Source: Bacteroidales bacterium (GTDB taxonomy: Bacteria; Bacteroidota; Bacteroidia; Bacteroidales; UBA932). Taken from it: a DNA stretch of 64,000 nt. The position numbers and the translations under genes were made by a program. Below, piece by piece: positions 42,786 to 51,747 of the stretch. Under the pieces are notes generated by a model. That model saw only the letters and a program-made list of their open reading frames with translations. It made no database searches and was not told where the DNA came from. The stretch is from positions 1 to 64,000 of the forward strand of contig JAFQFD010000019.1 in the NCBI GenBank assembly GCA_017415715.1, written 5' to 3'. How positions within the stretch are numbered: position 1 is the stretch's first letter; each line of letters begins with the position of its first letter.

Positions 42786-44063
42786 CTATTTCTGAAGTAT
42801 TCTCTTTCGGATGACATCGGTAAAGTCAGCGACGATGTCGTTTCTTCTGCACTTCTGAGCAATTCGTATGAGCTCTGAAACGATATTGATATCGTCAATG
42901 GTAAGGTATCTTGTATCAATTTCTGCTGCCGAAGATACTGAAATGTCAGTCCTTGACTTGACTATCGAAAGCAGTGTTTCTGATAGAAGGATGCTTGATA
43001 TATATTCATCGTCTGTCAAGGTCGTTAAGGACCTAAGGAAGTCGACACTTCTTTCTGGGAAATTGCACAAAGTTATTTCTGCATGTTCTTTTACAGTCAG
43101 TTCTCTTTCCATTTTGCAGGAAGTCAGACCGAGTGCTTGGGATCTGAATGCCTCTGTATATGCTTGTTTATAAATGTCTTTTGTAACTGCGTCACATTTA
43201 ATAGTGTCTTGTGATATCAGGTAAGGAAGCAGCGGTGACTGATGTGATGTCGTCCAATAGTATAGATCCGTTTGGAATCCCATTGAACACAAGATATGAG
43301 TCAGAGCATCGGAAGCAAGTTTATGTTTTTCTTTCTTTGACAGGTTTACTATTGGATGGCGGAATGCGATGCCTGTATCATACGAGTATGAACCCTCTTG
43401 TGAACCATTCCAGAGATTGATCTTTATCTCAAGCCTGCTGAAATCTTCGTTTCTTACAATGAAAGGTGTTATGGTTATCGTAGGAGTACGCAGTATCGCC
43501 TTCAAATTCTTGATGTCGTCCTCACTGAACAATACTCCATTCTTCCACATGTCAGTATAGTAGCAAATGGTATGAAGACTTCTCTGATTCCAGTATTCTG
43601 AAATCATTGCAGACAGTTCCTGGTCAAGCAGAGGTAGGATATTCCTGTTGAAGGGTGTGTCGTTACTGTTAGTAAGTATACAGAAGACCCCTTCTCTAGT
43701 GTGTTCCGGCCGGTTGTAGGACATCGGAATGACAGAGTTTCGTATTACGTAAGGGCTTATGTTTAAAGGATATGAGGTTGTTAAAGCATATTGATGAGTA
43801 TATTTCTCAAATGAATCGATGAAACTCTGGTTTATTTCGTTAAGGCGTTCTATGTGAGCTTCTTGCTCCATCTGGAGCTGTAGTCTGCATGATAGTTTGA
43901 ATCGTTCTTGTGAGCGCTCAATCTCTTCCTCTAAGCTTTTCTTTTTGCTCTTCCTCTGCAGTTCCTTTATAGTCTCTGTATGCTTCTTGTTGCTGAAATA
44001 ATTCCAAGTTGCAGCACCTGCCTGTACGATAAGTGTCACGATTATACCTGCTGTTAAACTCAT
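42786..44063 (-). CDS. membrane-anchored coiled-coil protein A of the dynamin operon
   Basis: 425 residues. An N-terminal membrane segment (about 4-22) precedes a basic coiled coil (KELQRKSKKKSLEEEIERSQ). The central region has short beta-rich stretches (TITITPFIVRNEDFSRLEIKINLW), and the C terminus is helical. The same layout is seen in the next gene upstream (44069-45172), where VVIMPKAN ... LSVNVSLW occupies the same place, so the two look like diverged paralogues. No known family. 22 nt before the large GTPase gene. Confidence 0.7.
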   Translation of the reverse strand: MSLTAGIIVTLIVQAGAATWNYFSNKKHTETIKELQRKSKKKSLEEEIERSQERFKLSCRLQLQMEQEAHIERLNEINQSFIDSFEKYTHQYALTTSYPLNISPYVIRNSVIPMSYNRPEHTREGVFCILTNSNDTPFNRNILPLLDQELSAMISEYWNQRSLHTICYYTDMWKNGVLFSEDDIKNLKAILRTPTITITPFIVRNEDFSRLEIKINLWNGSQEGSYSYDTGIAFRHPIVNLSKKEKHKLASDALTHILCSMGFQTDLYYWTTSHQSPLLPYLISQDTIKCDAVTKDIYKQAYTEAFRSQALGLTSCKMERELTVKEHAEITLCNFPERSVDFLRSLTTLTDDEYISSILLSETLLSIVKSRTDISVSSAAEIDTRYLTIDDINIVSELIRIAQKCRRNDIVADFTDVIRKRILQK

Positions 44064-44068
44064 GTGCT

Positions 44069-45172
44069 TTATTTTATTTCGTTTAATACCTCTTTGATTG
44101 CCCCTTGTATGAATTCCGCCTCTTTTCTTCCCATGATTTCTGTCATGATATCAACTCTCGTGGACTGCTCGTTATTTATGTCTGATATAAGGGCAGAGTA
44201 TTCTTTGATCGCGAAAGCTCTCAGTTGGGGAAAATCGGCAAACAGAGAATCCTTTTCCGAATATCTGCAGAAGTGAGGTTTGACCTGCCTCTCAATAAGC
44301 ATGTGTATGTCATTGAAGACTCCACAGATAGTCGTGTAATGACTAATCAGCTCGTTTTTCTTTTTCAGAAAATATTCCTTGCTATCAATAGCCTTGTTCT
44401 CGTCATATTCTATTGTGAATAATGATCTGTGATACGGGAATATAGAATCCTGTGTCCATAAACTTACATTGACTGATAATGTCTTGTCTAGGTGATTCGC
44501 TTTAGGCATTATTACGACACACGGCAAAGCGCTCATCATGGCGTAAATATACGCGATCGCAGGTCCACCAGTGATGGAGTTTTTTTCACAGAATCTGTAA
44601 ACATTTGTTGCTTCGACTCCTATACTCTTGATTTCATTTATGACTCGGTCAACAATATCGCAATACTGGCTTTCATAGGAAAGGATGCTGTTATTGTTGG
44701 GGCTATATATTGTATGTTTTCCAATGATTATATTCAAGGGACAGTTGTCAATGGACTGCGTTTTCCTTAAGTCGTTGATAGCCTTTATGCTGGTCTTTAA
44801 CGGCCAGTCCTTAAAGAATAGTTGCAATTCCATCTTGTCAAGGTCGTTCTGAATTCTTTCTATGGCCTCCTCTTTATGGAACTCTCTCTGCATCTGCTTC
44901 AGTAAGGTTCTGAAAGCCCTTTCATCGGCATCTTTCTCGTCCTTGTACTTTTCTTTTGCTTCCTGAAGACGCTGCTGAAAGGCTTCGTCCTCCTGTAACT
45001 GTGCAAAGGCATTCTGTCTGGTTTTTGCACCTGAGACAAGTGAGATAACGGCGCTGGCTATGAAGAACCAGCTACAACCGGACTTTTGAGAATTCTTCAA
45101 AAAACCTTCTAATTTTGAAGATGCCAGTGTAGCGTCTAGCCGTGCTAGAGGTCCTAAGTTTTCGTATCCCAT
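44069..45172 (-). CDS. membrane-anchored coiled-coil protein B of the dynamin operon
   Basis: 367 residues. A hydrophobic segment (about 33-48, WFFIASAVISLVSG) is followed by a charged coiled coil (QRLQEAKEKYKDEKDADERA) and then a domain with GGPAIAYIYAMMSALPCVVI and LSVNVSLWTQDS. It resembles protein A in order of parts. Separated from A by 5 nt. May tether or recruit the two GTPases; that is inference from the shared operon. Confidence 0.7.
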   Translation of the reverse strand: MGYENLGPLARLDATLASSKLEGFLKNSQKSGCSWFFIASAVISLVSGAKTRQNAFAQLQEDEAFQQRLQEAKEKYKDEKDADERAFRTLLKQMQREFHKEEAIERIQNDLDKMELQLFFKDWPLKTSIKAINDLRKTQSIDNCPLNIIIGKHTIYSPNNNSILSYESQYCDIVDRVINEIKSIGVEATNVYRFCEKNSITGGPAIAYIYAMMSALPCVVIMPKANHLDKTLSVNVSLWTQDSIFPYHRSLFTIEYDENKAIDSKEYFLKKKNELISHYTTICGVFNDIHMLIERQVKPHFCRYSEKDSLFADFPQLRAFAIKEYSALISDINNEQSTRVDIMTEIMGRKEAEFIQGAIKEVLNEIK

Positions 45173-45190
45173 ATTGTATCCTTGTTCGTG

Positions 45191-46603
45191 TTATAATATA
45201 TCATCTGTGAATGCTGCAAGATCGCTTCCAAGACCGAAGTCTGAGCCGTGCTCTGCATCACTTCCAAAATCAGTGTCTGTTAATTCTCCTGACTCCGAGC
45301 TTGAATCATTTCCTGCATCTATGTCTGTCTGCTCAAAAATATCTTTTACCTCATCGATGGCTGCAACTTCCCCTATGCAGGTCCCGTACTCTGAATTTGG
45401 ATTATGTTCACCATCCAGCATTATCCATGGCTTGGATTCATGGAGTCTCATTGGTGTGACCAGATATTCGTCAATAGGTGTCGGCGTATAAGTGTCTTCA
45501 TCGTAAGGCGGCACGAAGTCGCTGAATTCTGTATAGTATGTATCAGCTAAAGCAAACCTGTTAGTAAGTCCGTCAGGAAGAATAAGTGTTGATGGAGTGT
45601 ATTCGGTAGCAAAGCCAGAAGGTTCCATCATATGGGTTTCATAGTTGTACTGGTATGGAGCAGGGATATTTGTTGAGACCATTAGACAGTTACCGTCTTT
45701 CCATGCATCATAGAATTGCTCGTACGTGTATTCGACACAAACTTCTCCTGTGCCAGAGTCAATAATGTTTACTGTTATGTCCTGAGGGTTGTCCGGATTT
45801 ACATTGACTCCGGCAACAACAATAGCATGATTTGCTCCTTCTATACCGTTGAGGTTCTGAATTCCGTCATTTATCCTGTTTACAACCTGCCCATGTAACC
45901 TTTTGAAAAGGTTCGGTTCTTTGGCAATCCAGAGTTCATCGCAGTCAACGCTTACAATCACTCGGTGACCGGCTCTAAGTTCTGCAATGATGTCATATAT
46001 TGTTGCATTCTCTGTTCGTGTAGTGCCTATATGGCAAGTGTCAAGAAGGTTGCCCAAACTTTGTTTCGGGGCACCTCCATTAATTGGATCCGGGTCGAAC
46101 CACCCCTGCTGTGTTGCGAAATCAATCAGATTCTCCTTTGGTATCATGATGCCGTAGTCACGCAATACTATTTCCTGAGCACGCGCGCTGCATGAATTGT
46201 CATAACCCTGCCAGACGTAAGGATCGAAATTCTCCAATTCATAATTGGTGTCATAGCCGAAGGTCTTTCCGAATGTCCCGTTATCAAACGCTTCTCCAAG
46301 TGTTTCCTTGGTGCAGATGTCTTCCATCTCAGGAGCATTGGCTAGAAGAGATACGATATCAAGTTTGTCGAAATACTGATCTATCATGATTGATTCGGCC
46401 TCGTCAATCTTGATTTCAGGAGCGTTGCAATCATGGGCAATGTCATCACAGATATCATTGAAGGAGTCCTCAAGCTGTTTGTTTTCAGATAATAGACTCT
46501 CGACCATGATCTCTTCGTCATGTGTCAAATTGCCTTCGATATATGCTCCAAGCATCTCTTCTGCACTTCCGAAGCTGTTGAGAAAATTGTACTTTGTATC
46601 CAT
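45191..46603 (-). CDS. anti-sigma-like N terminus fused to a C39-like cysteine protease
   Basis: 470 residues. Residues 12-52 (LGAYIEGNLTHDEEIMVESLL) resemble the helical N terminus of Bacteroidota anti-sigma factors, without zinc ligands. Residues about 125-320 are papain-like: Q132 and C138 in QGYDNSCSARAQ, His259 in GANHAIVVAGVN, Asp282 in NIIDSGTG, the C39 order. The tail (about 400-470) is acidic and Ser/Asp/Gly-rich. The gene starts on the sigma stop codon (TAATG). It may bind the sigma factor and release it by proteolysis, or process partners; both are inference. Confidence 0.7.
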   Translation of the reverse strand: MDTKYNFLNSFGSAEEMLGAYIEGNLTHDEEIMVESLLSENKQLEDSFNDICDDIAHDCNAPEIKIDEAESIMIDQYFDKLDIVSLLANAPEMEDICTKETLGEAFDNGTFGKTFGYDTNYELENFDPYVWQGYDNSCSARAQEIVLRDYGIMIPKENLIDFATQQGWFDPDPINGGAPKQSLGNLLDTCHIGTTRTENATIYDIIAELRAGHRVIVSVDCDELWIAKEPNLFKRLHGQVVNRINDGIQNLNGIEGANHAIVVAGVNVNPDNPQDITVNIIDSGTGEVCVEYTYEQFYDAWKDGNCLMVSTNIPAPYQYNYETHMMEPSGFATEYTPSTLILPDGLTNRFALADTYYTEFSDFVPPYDEDTYTPTPIDEYLVTPMRLHESKPWIMLDGEHNPNSEYGTCIGEVAAIDEVKDIFEQTDIDAGNDSSSESGELTDTDFGSDAEHGSDFGLGSDLAAFTDDIL

Positions 46604-47214
46604 TACAGTAGGCCCTCCTTCTTTAAGATGCCAATTACCTTTGACTTGGCTATCAGATGCTTGTTATAAAAGTTATCTCTACTCATGTTGAGCAATAGAG
46701 CTGTCTCTTCGTTTGTTTTTTCTTCTAAATAACGATGTATTATGATTTGCCTGAATCTTTCAGGCTTGACCTGATCGATGATCTTCTTTACATCTTCCTT
46801 GTTGACTGAAGAAAGGTCAATCTCTTCAGTCCCCTCGAACTGTCTCATTGAGTCCTCACGGGTAAGATCACTTGTTACCGTAAACCGCGGCTTCCGTTTG
46901 TATTTCCTTTTGCAATGGTTTATTGCAACTCTCTTGAGCCAGAATGTCAGGGTGCATTTATGACTGAAATTAGCCAAAGGAATCTTGCCCGATTTCTTGC
47001 CGGGAATCATTATCAGGGTGTAGATTTCATTTATGAATTCAATGCAGTTCTCACAGTCTGTGTAATAATCGTTGTAGATTGACTTGAAAAGAGGATAGCA
47101 TTTCTTGTAGAGATAGTTGTAAGTAATACCCTTATCGCGATCCAGAAGGGCTTGAACTACCTCCTGGTCGGACATGCTGTAGATGTCTGGTTGTGTATCA
47201 TATGTGGTTGCCAT
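46603..47214 (-). CDS. ECF-like sigma factor, first gene of the dynamin operon
   Basis: 203 residues. Region 2 is around residues 25-110 (FINEIYTLIM ... LTFWLKRVAINHCKRKYK, the core-binding and -10 reading helix), and region 4 is the C-terminal HTH (NEETALLLNMSRDNFYNKHL). Region 2 is more divergent than usual. It lies at the head of the minus-strand operon and its stop overlaps the protease gene start. It may control this operon. A sigma-like protein with a similar region (GKxPLAxF ... TxWxW) is encoded at 60446. Confidence 0.75.
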   Translation of the reverse strand: MATTYDTQPDIYSMSDQEVVQALLDRDKGITYNYLYKKCYPLFKSIYNDYYTDCENCIEFINEIYTLIMIPGKKSGKIPLANFSHKCTLTFWLKRVAINHCKRKYKRKPRFTVTSDLTREDSMRQFEGTEEIDLSSVNKEDVKKIIDQVKPERFRQIIIHRYLEEKTNEETALLLNMSRDNFYNKHLIAKSKVIGILKKEGLL

Positions 47215-47248
47215 GGGTGAAAGATTGTAGTAGAAGTTAGGTATGAGA

Positions 47249-47256
47249 CAAAGTTA
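47249..47256 (-). promoter_or_regulatory. -7 element upstream of the dynamin operon
   Basis: TAACTTTG on the minus strand matches TAnnTTTG, 34 nt before the sigma gene start. The -33 spacing region is T-rich but has no clear TTTG at 19-21 nt. Confidence 0.45.
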
Positions 47257-47352
47257 ACAAAAAAAAGTGCAAAACAGAAGGTCTAAAAATAATTATGAAA
47301 ACCATATCCTAATCAACCTATGGCCTTGAATCTCGCGTGCGTACCTTTCCTG

Positions 47353-49230
47353 TTACTGCCTCTGCTGGACGGTGACTTCGTCCACGCCTTCGATTTTCTT
47401 GACGCTCTTGATGACGAAGCGCAGCTCGTCAGCCGAGTGGATGTTGAAGTCGATGATGCAGGTGCCGATGTTGTCTGCTGTCTCGGTTGCGAGCGCGGTC
47501 ATCGAGAGCTTCAGTTTTTCGGTGATGCAGTCTATCAGGTCGCTGAGCAGATGGTAGCGGTCGATGGCCTTGACGCAGATGCGCACTGGATAAAGGCGGT
47601 CTGGTGACTCCTCAAGCTCCGCCTCATGTATCTGGTTGCCCTGCTGCGATGCAAGCCTGATGGCCTCTGCGCATGCCCTCTTGTGGAGCGTCATGTGCTC
47701 GGTGTCCTCGCCGAAGCCGATGATCTCGTCTCCAGGCAGCGGACTGCAGTGAGGGCAGCGTGTATGCTTGGGCTTCTGCTGCCTGTCAAGATATGAGCTG
47801 ACCGCCTTCTGTGCCTTGTAGGTCATCATGTGACCCTGCCAGTCGGGTCTGATCTGGACCTCGTCTCCAAGACCTATCTCCACGCAGTCTCCTCTCTTCA
47901 GGACGGTCTTCACCGATGAAAGCCTGCTGTTGATCCTCGCGTATCTGGCATGCTCCCCGATCTTGCTATGAATCGTGAACGCAAAGTCTATTGCTGTAGC
48001 GCCCCTCGGCAGGATGACGCAGTCTCCATTCGGGGTGTAGACGAGGATATCGTCGTTATATTCGAAGACCATGCGGGCCTCGTCTATGAGGTAGTTGGTG
48101 CTGGTGGAGTCTTCCGCAACCTTCCTGAGGACGGCTCGGAAATTCTTGAGCCAGAGACTGAGGTTGCCGCTGGTCTGCTCGGCGGCGCAGCCGAGCCTTG
48201 ACTTGCGTACCATCCTCTCGGACGCGATATGCACTTCCTCCCAGTCTCCTCTGGCATTGAGCAGCTTGACGTGCATGCTTTCATATCCGTTCTCCTTAGG
48301 GGAGTCGATGTAGTTCGAGAAGCTGCCGGGCTTTTCCCTGAAGTGATCCGTGAGGATGGAGTAGATCCTCAGGCTCATGTTCTTCTCCGAAACGCCGAGT
48401 CCGTCCGGGAAGATGATGCGGATGTAATGCTTGTCCTTCACCTGTGCGAAATCACATTCATGTGTCTTCATCTTTCTCCAGACACTATATGGCATTCTGT
48501 AACGGACTTCGATCCTGGCATTGATTCCCTCTTCCTTGAGGAAGCCAATGATGCTGGATGAAAGGCTGTCAATCATAGCCTTGTCGGCCTCCTTTACTTT
48601 GGCGATCATCTCTTCGATCTCAGAGTATTCCCTCGGGCAGCGGAAACGGAATGAGAGGGTCTCCAGTTCCGACTTGACATGGTAGAGTCCGAGCCTGTTC
48701 GCCAGAGGTGCGTAGAAGTAGTCTGTCTCTCCTGCGATCTTCATCTGCTTTGCAGGCTTCATGCTCTCAAGCGTCCTCATGTTGTGGAGACGGTCGGCGA
48801 GCTTGATGAGGACGGCCCTCACGTCGAAGTGGAGCGATTCCAGGAGCTGGCGGAAATTCTCCACCTGCTTCGAGCTGACCTGCTCATGGGTGTCCCTCTT
48901 GGTTACGATGTCCACCAGGTGGGCGACGTCCTCTCCGAAGCGCTCGCCGATCTCCTCGATGGTGTGGTCGGTGTCTTCCACCACATCGTGAAGCAGGGCC
49001 GCGATTACCGGGTTGGGTCCGAGCTCCAGTTCGCTGGCCACGATCTGCGCCACGGCGATGGGATGCACTATGTAAGGCAGCCCGGATTTGCGGAACTGGT
49101 TTCTGTGGGCCTCTTCGGCCATGGCGAATGCATCCTTGACCCTGGCCATGTCGTATTCCGAGATGATGCCGTCAAGAGATCTGTAAAGCCTGGTGATGGC
49201 TTCGTTTATTATGTTCGTATAGTTGTTCAT
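47353..49230 (-). CDS. RelA/SpoT-family (p)ppGpp synthetase/hydrolase
   Basis: 625 residues, shorter than the usual 730-750. The HD hydrolase has HRNQFRKSGLPYIVHP and LLHDVVEDT, with RLHNMRTL. The synthetase segment has GYESMHVKLL. TGS (VYTPNGDCVILPRGATAIDFAF) and a C-terminal ACT-like domain (RVCVKAIDRYHLLSDLIDCI-like) follow. Hydrolase residues look intact; the synthetase region lacks parts of the usual RxKxxxSI block, so activity balance is uncertain. It separates the island operon from the Sir2 area. Confidence 0.9.
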   Translation of the reverse strand: MNNYTNIINEAITRLYRSLDGIISEYDMARVKDAFAMAEEAHRNQFRKSGLPYIVHPIAVAQIVASELELGPNPVIAALLHDVVEDTDHTIEEIGERFGEDVAHLVDIVTKRDTHEQVSSKQVENFRQLLESLHFDVRAVLIKLADRLHNMRTLESMKPAKQMKIAGETDYFYAPLANRLGLYHVKSELETLSFRFRCPREYSEIEEMIAKVKEADKAMIDSLSSSIIGFLKEEGINARIEVRYRMPYSVWRKMKTHECDFAQVKDKHYIRIIFPDGLGVSEKNMSLRIYSILTDHFREKPGSFSNYIDSPKENGYESMHVKLLNARGDWEEVHIASERMVRKSRLGCAAEQTSGNLSLWLKNFRAVLRKVAEDSTSTNYLIDEARMVFEYNDDILVYTPNGDCVILPRGATAIDFAFTIHSKIGEHARYARINSRLSSVKTVLKRGDCVEIGLGDEVQIRPDWQGHMMTYKAQKAVSSYLDRQQKPKHTRCPHCSPLPGDEIIGFGEDTEHMTLHKRACAEAIRLASQQGNQIHEAELEESPDRLYPVRICVKAIDRYHLLSDLIDCITEKLKLSMTALATETADNIGTCIIDFNIHSADELRFVIKSVKKIEGVDEVTVQQRQ

Positions 49231-49240
49231 ATTGGTTGTG

Positions 49241-49582
49241 TTATCGTAATGTCACTTCGTATTCGATACCTTTTCTGTCGCAGAACTCCGTAAATTCGTA
49301 AATTACTGATGAGCCTTTTTCATCTCTGAATCTCTCTCGCAGCCTGTACATGAATGTCTCGGGGTCGTGTGTCTGGAACTTCATCATCAGTCTTTCCGTC
49401 TGCTCCTGGTTGAACCAGTAATACAGTTCTTCGTCTTCGCCACCGGTGAACATCTGCGAGATGATGTGGAACCTGCGGTCCCTAAAGTAGGCGTGCACTA
49501 CCGTGCACAGGTAATCTTCAAGAATGTTCGGGCTGAGTTGCTCATACAGTCTTCTTGGTTTCAGTATGTCCGGTTTCTTCAT
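49241..49582 (-). CDS. uncharacterised acidic-aromatic protein
   Basis: 113 residues from the ATG at 49582 (an in-frame TTG lies six codons upstream). Features are LEDYLCTVVHAYFRDRRFHI, DEELYYWFNQEQTERLMMKF and a C-terminal EFTEFCDRKGIEYEV. No family recognised. The start lies inside the end of the Sir2 gene (41-nt overlap), so the genes are probably co-expressed. Confidence 0.55.
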   Translation of the reverse strand: MKKPDILKPRRLYEQLSPNILEDYLCTVVHAYFRDRRFHIISQMFTGGEDEELYYWFNQEQTERLMMKFQTHDPETFMYRLRERFRDEKGSSVIYEFTEFCDRKGIEYEVTLR

Positions 49583-50315
49583 GTTCGTTGTAGTTTTCAA
49601 GCAGTTCGTTCTCTATTATCTTCATTCCTCTTGTGGCAGGAAGCTTGATATGTTGGTGCGGGCGCGTAGTAGACAGCGGGCATTCGTAAGGGTCGATGAC
49701 CACGAGGGAGGCTTCCTCCCTCAGTTCCTCTATCATCCTGGCGGCTGGGAATACCAGCAGCGAGCATCCCACGATCACCATCATGTCAGCTTCCCTTACC
49801 GCCTTGACAGCCTCCTTCCAGATGCCGTGCTGGAGATTCTCGTTGAAGAATATCATGTATGGCCTTATCTGTGATCCGTCAGGAGCTTTGTCGCCGATCC
49901 TGATGTCTGGGTCGGACGGGTCTATGTCGAGCGGTATGTACGGCCTCAGGGTTGATGCGTTCTTGAGTGCCTCCCCATGAAGGTGGATCACCCTTGTGGA
50001 TCCGGCTCTCTGGTGGAAGTCATCGCCGTTCTGCGTTATGACTGTAACCTCGTACTTCTCCTCAAGTCTGGCGGCTATCAGGTGGGCCTCATTCGGCCTG
50101 CATTCGAGGATCCTTCTACGTATTGGATTTATAAAATCCAATACTGCCTGTCTCCTTTCCCTGCAGTCCGGTCTTCTTCCGCAGTACCAGGCCTTCCTGT
50201 CGGCGACCTTCTCCACGTTCATCGATTCCCAGAGGCCGTCCTTGCCTCTGAAGGTGGGCAGTCCACTCTCCTGTGACATGCCTGCTCCCGAAAATATGAC
50301 CAGTTTCTTCATCAT
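49542..50315 (-). CDS. Sir2-family NAD-dependent deacylase, zinc cysteines missing
   Basis: 257 residues. The NAD motif GAGMSQESGLPTFRG (10-24) and TQNGDDFHQRAG, with catalytic His in VIHLHGEA, are present; RPYMIFFNEN resembles the RPxVVWFGE region. The four structural cysteines of the usual zinc module are absent; the segment between the catalytic His and RPYMIFF has none. Class III sirtuins remove succinyl or other acyl groups. Activity without zinc is uncertain. Start is MM (50315 or 50312). Confidence 0.8.
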   Translation of the reverse strand: MMKKLVIFSGAGMSQESGLPTFRGKDGLWESMNVEKVADRKAWYCGRRPDCRERRQAVLDFINPIRRRILECRPNEAHLIAARLEEKYEVTVITQNGDDFHQRAGSTRVIHLHGEALKNASTLRPYIPLDIDPSDPDIRIGDKAPDGSQIRPYMIFFNENLQHGIWKEAVKAVREADMMVIVGCSLLVFPAARMIEELREEASLVVIDPYECPLSTTRPHQHIKLPATRGMKIIENELLENYNEHEETGHTETKKTV

Positions 50316-50379
50316 TGCCGTGTGCTTTTTCTAATATGGACGCAGATGTCGCTGGAATCTATCGCACAAACTGTCGTTC

Positions 50380-50412
50380 AGCAGCACTTTTTTAAAAAAA
50401 TGGCTGCTTTTT
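50380..50412. terminator. hairpin upstream of Sir2 and the 50.5-kb genes
   Basis: AGCAGC pairs with GCTGCT around a T6/A7 block, followed by TTTTT on the plus strand. No plus-strand gene ends just before it, so it may be an attenuator or chance. Confidence 0.3.
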
Positions 50413-50464
50413 CTCGGTCGGAAAGGAAAATTCAAAAAAAGTGAAATTCATGTAGTAGGTTTTC

Positions 50465-50668
50465 ATGGCCATTTGTCTCCTTTCGGATGAAACCAATTTC
50501 AGGACGACTATGATAAGAGAGATCAGAGGGCTCAAGTGCCCGAGCCACGACAGGATTCGTGACAACCATCATTTCATGTATGACGCCATCCCGGGATGCC
50601 AGCCGACAGCGTTCACACGCTGTCTCCGCTGTGGGAAGACCAAGGCCCTGCACAAGCCGCAGAAGTAA
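50465..50668 (+). CDS. small Cys/His-rich protein
   Basis: 67 residues (alternative ATG at 50510 gives 52). It has LKCPSHD ... DNHHFMYDAIPGC and CLRCGKTKALHKP, so a zinc-binding site is plausible. It lies 18 nt upstream of the 50687 gene in the same direction. Function unknown and coding status only moderately sure. Confidence 0.5.
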   Translation: MAICLLSDETNFRTTMIREIRGLKCPSHDRIRDNHHFMYDAIPGCQPTAFTRCLRCGKTKALHKPQK

Positions 50669-50686
50669 TGAACAGATTAAAACGAT

Positions 50687-51280
50687 ATGGATATGTATTG
50701 CTACGAACTTTGGGGAAACGACACCTTTTCAAATGAGACATATATCTGTGGAACATATATCCACTACTCGTCCGCATGGCGTGCGATGAAGAAACTGCGT
50801 CTTGCCAGCCAGGAAACTCAGGAGAGTGAACTTCGTGATACCTTCTGGATCGTGAGAAGGGAAGTAGAGGAACAAGCTGCGGAGAATGAAAGCCGTCACG
50901 AACGCATCAGATCCGTCCATGAAAGGATGCACTCGGACATGGAGGCTGTCATGAAGCATGTGGCTGCCGTCTACCTTTTCGCCAGGGATGCAGCGACTGC
51001 ACCGGGGATCCATGAGTATCCCTTGCCTGAAGATCTTAATGCGTCGGACATTGATTCCATATGTTTCATTGTAAGACGCCAGTACAGGCGAAGGACCAAA
51101 TATGAGATGTCTCTACATGTGAAGTTCAGCGATGTCGGTGAATGTGTCGGGGTGACGTCCACCCTGGCGTGGGGAACACTGGAGGAGATTCGTGGCGAGA
51201 TGCAAAGGCCTGAGGCCGCCTTGAAGTATGCCCATGTGATCTTTGACGCGATCAGGCAACACTACTGCTCGATATTATAA
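50687..51280 (+). CDS. uncharacterised 197-residue protein
   Basis: Opens MDMYCYELWGNDTFSNETYI; middle is a charged helix (VEEQAAENESRHERIRSVHE); then a beta-rich part (RTKYEMSLHVKFSDV). No signal peptide or recognised family. First of the plus-strand hypothetical genes after an A-rich ribosome site. Confidence 0.6.
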   Translation: MDMYCYELWGNDTFSNETYICGTYIHYSSAWRAMKKLRLASQETQESELRDTFWIVRREVEEQAAENESRHERIRSVHERMHSDMEAVMKHVAAVYLFARDAATAPGIHEYPLPEDLNASDIDSICFIVRRQYRRRTKYEMSLHVKFSDVGECVGVTSTLAWGTLEEIRGEMQRPEAALKYAHVIFDAIRQHYCSIL

Positions 51281-51302
51281 ACATAAATACAGACAAATAG
51301 AT

Positions 51303-51734
51303 ATGAATGAAGGATTCAAGATTACTGAGGCCATACGACGCGCGCTTGATGCGATGGCCGAACTGGAGATAGATACCATCTATGATGCAGAGAGCGGAGA
51401 CTTTATCTTTACCTATAATCTGGTCGAGATGGTTGTCCTTGCAACGAAGGGAGAGGGCGGTGTGTGCCTCTCCGCGGAGTTCGTCATGGATAGATACATG
51501 GACACCATTGCACGGCTCTGGCTGGAGGTGCTCAATAGGAATGGAGAAGGCTTCACCCTTCAAGAGCCATATCCGGGAGTCGGTCGTATTTCAAGAGAGT
51601 GGCTGATCGATTGGGAGAAGCCGCTTCCGGCAGAGGATTTAGAGGCCATGCTGGAGGTAATGGCCGCAGCATGTAAGATAATCTCTGATAACCTGACTAA
51701 TCTGCGTGTTCCGGAAGAGGACGACTATAATTAG
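51303..51734 (+). CDS. uncharacterised 143-residue acidic protein
   Basis: From the ATG at 51303, 23 nt after the previous stop. Includes AESGDFIFTYNLVEMVVLAT and FVMDRYMDTIARLWLEV. The pattern of short acidic helices recalls immunity or effector-chaperone proteins but no family was recognised. It probably shares a transcript with the gene before. Confidence 0.6.
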   Translation: MNEGFKITEAIRRALDAMAELEIDTIYDAESGDFIFTYNLVEMVVLATKGEGGVCLSAEFVMDRYMDTIARLWLEVLNRNGEGFTLQEPYPGVGRISREWLIDWEKPLPAEDLEAMLEVMAAACKIISDNLTNLRVPEEDDYN

Positions 51735-51747
51735 AAGATAGTATTAG

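Noticed and set aside
47215-47352. Terminator between rsh and the sigma gene
   Set aside because: No stem with T-run could be found; only AT-rich sequence and the -7 element.
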